A DNA stretch of 9,656 nt from positions 1 to 9,656 of the forward strand of contig JAIPDA010000078.1 in NCBI GenBank assembly GCA_021737905.1. The letters run 5' to 3'. Position numbers and translations under genes: made by a program. The stretch is from Rhodoferax sp. Its GTDB lineage: Bacteria > Pseudomonadota > Gammaproteobacteria > Burkholderiales > Burkholderiaceae_C. Shown one piece after another: positions 6,649 through 9,656 of this stretch. The notes under the pieces are model-generated. The model did no database searches. It saw only the letters and a program-made list of their open reading frames with translations, and was not told where the DNA came from. Every line of letters begins with the position of its first letter. Position 1 is the stretch's first letter.

Positions 6649-7158
6649 ATGTCTACAAATCGGCCTTTGCATATCAACGTCAACGGCGTGCAGCAAACGC
6701 TGGCCGTGACGCCGGAGGCTTCGCTCTTGCATCTGCTGCGCAATGACCTGCTGCTCAACAGCCCGAAATACGGCTGCGGCCTGGGTGAGTGCGGCGCCTG
6801 CACCGTGCTGGTGGACGGCATGGCTGCGCGCGCCTGCGTGATTCCGGCCGCCGGCGTGGCCGGACGCGAGATCACCACGCTCGAAGGCCTGGGTTCGGCA
6901 GGTGCCCTGCATCCGGTACAGCAAGCCTTCATTGACGCGCAGGCCGCGCAGTGCGGCTACTGCTTGAGCGGCATGATCATGATGACGGCCTCGCTGCTGA
7001 CGCACAACCCCGAGCCGACCGAGCTGCAGATTCGCCAGGCGCTGTCGGGCAACTTGTGCCGCTGCGGCACGCACCTTGAAATCATCGACGCGGTGCAGCG
7101 TGCTGCCCGGCAGATGGCGCAAGCGCGCACTGCCGCCACCGCCGCCGCCATGCCATGA
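6649..7158 (+). CDS. [2Fe-2S] subunit of a molybdenum hydroxylase (NicA/IorA type)
   Basis: A 169-residue electron-transfer subunit. The N-terminal ferredoxin domain has C43, C48, C51 and C63 in a CGLGECGAC…C arrangement, binding the distal plant-type cluster. The C-terminal helical domain has C102 and C105 (QCGYC) and C137 and C139 (NLCRCG), binding the proximal cluster next to the molybdenum cofactor. All eight ligands are present. The length fits NicA/IorA-type subunits, with an Ala-rich tail (QARTAATAAAMP). It takes electrons from the molybdopterin subunit encoded 7 bp downstream. No FAD-binding (CoxM-like) subunit gene lies between them, so this is the two-subunit, non-NAD type. The gene starts 15 bp after livF with no clear Shine-Dalgarno, so coupled translation is likely. 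The exact substrate, nicotinate or another N-heterocycle or aldehyde, cannot be set from this subunit. Confidence 0.93.
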   Translation: MSTNRPLHINVNGVQQTLAVTPEASLLHLLRNDLLLNSPKYGCGLGECGACTVLVDGMAARACVIPAAGVAGREITTLEGLGSAGALHPVQQAFIDAQAAQCGYCLSGMIMMTASLLTHNPEPTELQIRQALSGNLCRCGTHLEIIDAVQRAARQMAQARTAATAAAMP

Positions 7159-7165
7159 CGTCCGT

Positions 7166-9656
7166 ATGAGCCGTGCCCTCTGGCCACTGAAACGCGCTGA
7201 CTTTCATGCCGCCGCCGGCGTGCTGCTGGTCACGCGCGAGCCGCCGGCACCGCCGCCACCGGTCAAGGGTCAACCGCCTTTTGTGGGCGGCAACCCGGCC
7301 GAAGGGCTGGAGATTTTGCTGGCAGTCTGGGATGACGGCAGCGTCACCGCGCTGAACGGCCATGTGGACCTGGGCACCGGCCTGCGCACCGCACTGGCGC
7401 AAATCGTGGCTGAAGAACTCGACGTTGGCCTGGACCGCGTCCACATGGTGCTGGGCGACACCGCACGCGCACCCAACCAGGGCGGCACCATCGCCAGCGC
7501 GTCCATTCAAATTCATGCGCAGCCTTTGCGCGCCGCAGCAGCCCAGGCGCGGGCCTGGCTGCTGGCGCGCGCCGCACAACAACTTCACACCGAAGCCGTA
7601 CTGTTACAGGTCGGCGATGGCGTGATCGGCATGACCGGCGCGCCGGCAGACAGCCCCTCCCTCGCTTATGGCGAGTTACTGACCGGGCAACACATCGAGC
7701 TGACGCTGGCCCTTGGCACGCCGCTCAAGTCACCGGCCGATTACCGCGTGGTCGGCACCAGTGCGCCGCGCGTGGACATACCGGCCAAGGCCACCGGCGA
7801 GTTGGTGTTTGTGCACGATATGCGCGTGCCCGGCATGCTGCACGGCCGTGTGGTACGCCCGCCTTACGCCGGCGCCGACCATGGCGACTTCATCGGCAAC
7901 ACGCTGGAGTCGGTGGACGAATCCTCGATTGCCCACATTCCCGGCATCCGCAAGCTGCTGGTGATTCGCGACTTTGTCGGCATCGTTGCCGAGCGCGAAG
8001 AACATGCCGAGCAAGCCTTGCGCGAGCTGCGTGTGCGCTGGAAAGCCTGGCCGGGCCTGACCCCGATGGACGATCTGTCCCAAGCCTTGCGCAACAACCC
8101 CGCGACCCGGCGAACGCTGGTGGACGATGGTGATGTCAATGCTGCCTTGGCCGGCGCTGCGCAAACACTCCACCGTGACTATGTCTGGCCCTACCAGATG
8201 CACGCGTCCATCGGGCCCTCGTGCGCCTTGGCCGATTGGCAAGGCGACCGCCTGAAGGTCTGGACCGGCAGCCAGAGCCCGCATGTGCTGCGCGCCGATT
8301 TGTCCCGCCTGATGGACCTGCCCGATGTGCAGATTGATGTGATCCGCATGGAGGCCTCGGGTTGCTACGGCCGCAACTGCGCCGACGATGTGACGGCCGA
8401 TGCCGCCTTGCTGTCGCGCGCGGTCGGCCAGCCGGTGCGCGTGCAACTCACGCGCGAGCAAGAGCACGCGTGGGAACCCAAGGGCGCGGCTCAGCTGATG
8501 CAGGTGCAAGGCGGTTTGAATGCCGACGGCTCGGTGGCGGCCTACGATTTTCAAACCAGCTACCCGTCCAACGGCGCGCCCACGCTGGCCCTGCTGCTCA
8601 CGCGCACCGTTGAGCCGGTGGCGCAAGCTTTTGAGATGGGCGACCGCACCGCCAGGCCGCCTTATGGCTACGCCAACCTGCGCGTGGCCGTCAACGACAT
8701 GGCGCCCATGGTCCGCGCCTCCTGGCTGCGCGGCGTGTCGGCGCTGCCCAACTCCTTTGCGCACGAGTCTTACATCGACGAGCTGGCCACGGCCGCGGGC
8801 GTGGACCCGGTCGAGTTCCGGCTGCGCTACCTCAGCGAGCCGCGCGCCGCCGAGCTGGTGCGGTTGACGGCCGAGCGCGCCGGCTGGAAAGTGCACACGC
8901 AACCTGGCCAGCAAGTCGTGACCGGCACGGCTTCGGCCGGCAGCGACCCGGACGTGCTGCACGGTCAAGGCGTGGCCTACGCGCGCTACGTGCACAGCAA
9001 ATGGCCTGGCTTTGGCGCTGCCTGGGCGGCCTGGGTGGCCGACGTCGAAGTCAACCGCAAGACCGGCGAGGTGCATGTGCGCCGCGTGGTGGTCGGGCAT
9101 GACGCCGGCACGCTGATCAACCCGGCGGGTGTGCAGCAACAAATTCATGGCAATGTGCTGCAGACCACCAGTCGCGCCCTGCACGAGCAAGTGCAGTTCA
9201 AGCCGGCAGACAACACGGTGGCCAACCTGGAGTGGGGCAGCTACCCGATCCTCAATTTCCGCGATGTGCCGGTGGTCGAGGTGGTGACCATGCCGCGGCC
9301 CGGCGAGCCGCCACTGGGCGCGGGTGAGTCCTCGTCGGTGCCCGGCACTGCCGCCATTGCCAATGCGATTTTTGACGCCACCGGCGTGCGTTTTCGCCAG
9401 CCACCTTTCACGCCCGACGTGGTGCGGGCTGCACTCAACCCCCATCCGGATCCGGTGCCGGCCGATGAAGTCAAGGCGCCGCCGCCGGCACTGCCTGCGC
9501 CGCCGCCGGCCACGGCGCTGTGGCCGCGCCGCCTGGGCTGGAAATCGCGCAGTGCCGCCGTGCTAGGCGGCTTGCTCGGGCTGGTCGCCGCGCTGGCGGG
9601 TTGGCGTTCAGCCTTGCCGCCGGCTGGTCAGGGCGTGGGCACGGTGTACACGCAAG
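7166..9656 (+). CDS. Molybdopterin-binding subunit of a molybdenum hydroxylase (NicB/IorB-like, xanthine dehydrogenase family), 3'-truncated by the window edge
   Basis: Continuous open frame of 830 codons with no stop before the window end. Order: Pro-rich N-terminus; a molybdopterin-domain segment GHVDLGTGLRTAL (residues 65-77); an a/b-hammerhead around 196-233 (VGTSAPRVDIPAKATG to GRVVRPP); the main molybdopterin domain with ASGCYGRNCADD, GHDAGTLINPAG (INPAG at 651-655) and the catalytic-glutamate motif GAGESS (E721). Having part of the molybdopterin domain before the hammerhead is the IorB/NicB arrangement. A Pro-rich linker (~759-790) and a predicted transmembrane helix (~797-813) follow, after which the window ends at GVGTVYTQ. 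In NicB of Pseudomonas putida the C-terminus carries c-type haem domains; the same is expected here but not seen. It hydroxylates a substrate carbon with water and passes electrons via the [2Fe-2S] subunit. The ATG at 7166 follows the previous stop by 7 bp and lacks a clear ribosome site. Confidence 0.9.
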   Translation, partial: MSRALWPLKRADFHAAAGVLLVTREPPAPPPPVKGQPPFVGGNPAEGLEILLAVWDDGSVTALNGHVDLGTGLRTALAQIVAEELDVGLDRVHMVLGDTARAPNQGGTIASASIQIHAQPLRAAAAQARAWLLARAAQQLHTEAVLLQVGDGVIGMTGAPADSPSLAYGELLTGQHIELTLALGTPLKSPADYRVVGTSAPRVDIPAKATGELVFVHDMRVPGMLHGRVVRPPYAGADHGDFIGNTLESVDESSIAHIPGIRKLLVIRDFVGIVAEREEHAEQALRELRVRWKAWPGLTPMDDLSQALRNNPATRRTLVDDGDVNAALAGAAQTLHRDYVWPYQMHASIGPSCALADWQGDRLKVWTGSQSPHVLRADLSRLMDLPDVQIDVIRMEASGCYGRNCADDVTADAALLSRAVGQPVRVQLTREQEHAWEPKGAAQLMQVQGGLNADGSVAAYDFQTSYPSNGAPTLALLLTRTVEPVAQAFEMGDRTARPPYGYANLRVAVNDMAPMVRASWLRGVSALPNSFAHESYIDELATAAGVDPVEFRLRYLSEPRAAELVRLTAERAGWKVHTQPGQQVVTGTASAGSDPDVLHGQGVAYARYVHSKWPGFGAAWAAWVADVEVNRKTGEVHVRRVVVGHDAGTLINPAGVQQQIHGNVLQTTSRALHEQVQFKPADNTVANLEWGSYPILNFRDVPVVEVVTMPRPGEPPLGAGESSSVPGTAAIANAIFDATGVRFRQPPFTPDVVRAALNPHPDPVPADEVKAPPPALPAPPPATALWPRRLGWKSRSAAVLGGLLGLVAALAGWRSALPPAGQGVGTVYTQ

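Noticed and set aside
5857..7122. 421-codon minus-strand open frame across livF and the [2Fe-2S] gene
   Set aside because: It spans three plus-strand genes that have intact catalytic motifs; its composition is typical of antisense frames and it has no domain.
7155..7157. ATG overlapping the stop of the [2Fe-2S] gene as a start for the molybdopterin subunit
   Set aside because: It is in another frame and meets a stop (TGA at 7167-7169) after four codons. The ATG at 7166 opens the long frame.
7730..9445. 571-codon open frame on the minus strand opposite the molybdopterin subunit
   Set aside because: It is an antisense shadow of a GC-rich gene. The plus-strand frame shows clear family motifs throughout, while the minus product is low-complexity (His, Arg, Gly, Ala) with no recognisable domain.

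Overview
The window is GC-rich with tightly packed genes, all on the + strand. Gene content and protein style point to a betaproteobacterium, probably Burkholderiales and perhaps Comamonadaceae (Polaromonas, Rhodoferax or Variovorax type). That placement is an inference from family resemblance; nothing in the window is a phylogenetic marker.

Layout. Positions 2-613 hold the 3' part of a UPF0280 (ApbE-like) gene that starts before the window. Two divergent tandem paralogues of the DUF1185 / 'amino acid synthesis' family (PF06684) follow at 636-1277 and 1328-1912. A complete branched-chain-amino-acid-type (HAAT) ABC importer comes next: periplasmic binding protein (1958-3160), a fused LivH-LivM permease (3234-5138), and LivG-like (5135-5896) and LivF-like (5896-6633) ATPases. 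The last two genes encode a two-subunit molybdenum hydroxylase of the nicotinate/isoquinoline dehydrogenase type: a [2Fe-2S] subunit (6649-7158) and a large molybdopterin subunit (7166 to beyond the window end). The large subunit runs out just after a predicted membrane anchor, where cytochrome c domains are expected.

Gene junctions are short or overlapping: a 4-base overlap permease/livG, a 1-base overlap livG/livF, 15 bp livF/iron-sulfur subunit and 7 bp iron-sulfur/molybdopterin subunit. This suggests one polycistronic unit. Two hairpins may tune it: a strong one at 3178-3202 between the binding-protein and permease genes, and a weaker one with a T-run at 1901-1933 before the binding-protein gene.

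Working model (inference): this is a catabolic cluster for a small N-heteroaromatic or related acid. The ABC system imports the substrate, the membrane-linked molybdenum hydroxylase hydroxylates it and passes electrons to the respiratory chain, and the UPF0280 and paired DUF1185 proteins, whose biochemistry is not settled, act on later intermediates. The substrate cannot be read from the sequence. The least explained part, and the best candidate for a new system, is the UPF0280-DUF1185-DUF1185 module linked to the transporter and the hydroxylase.
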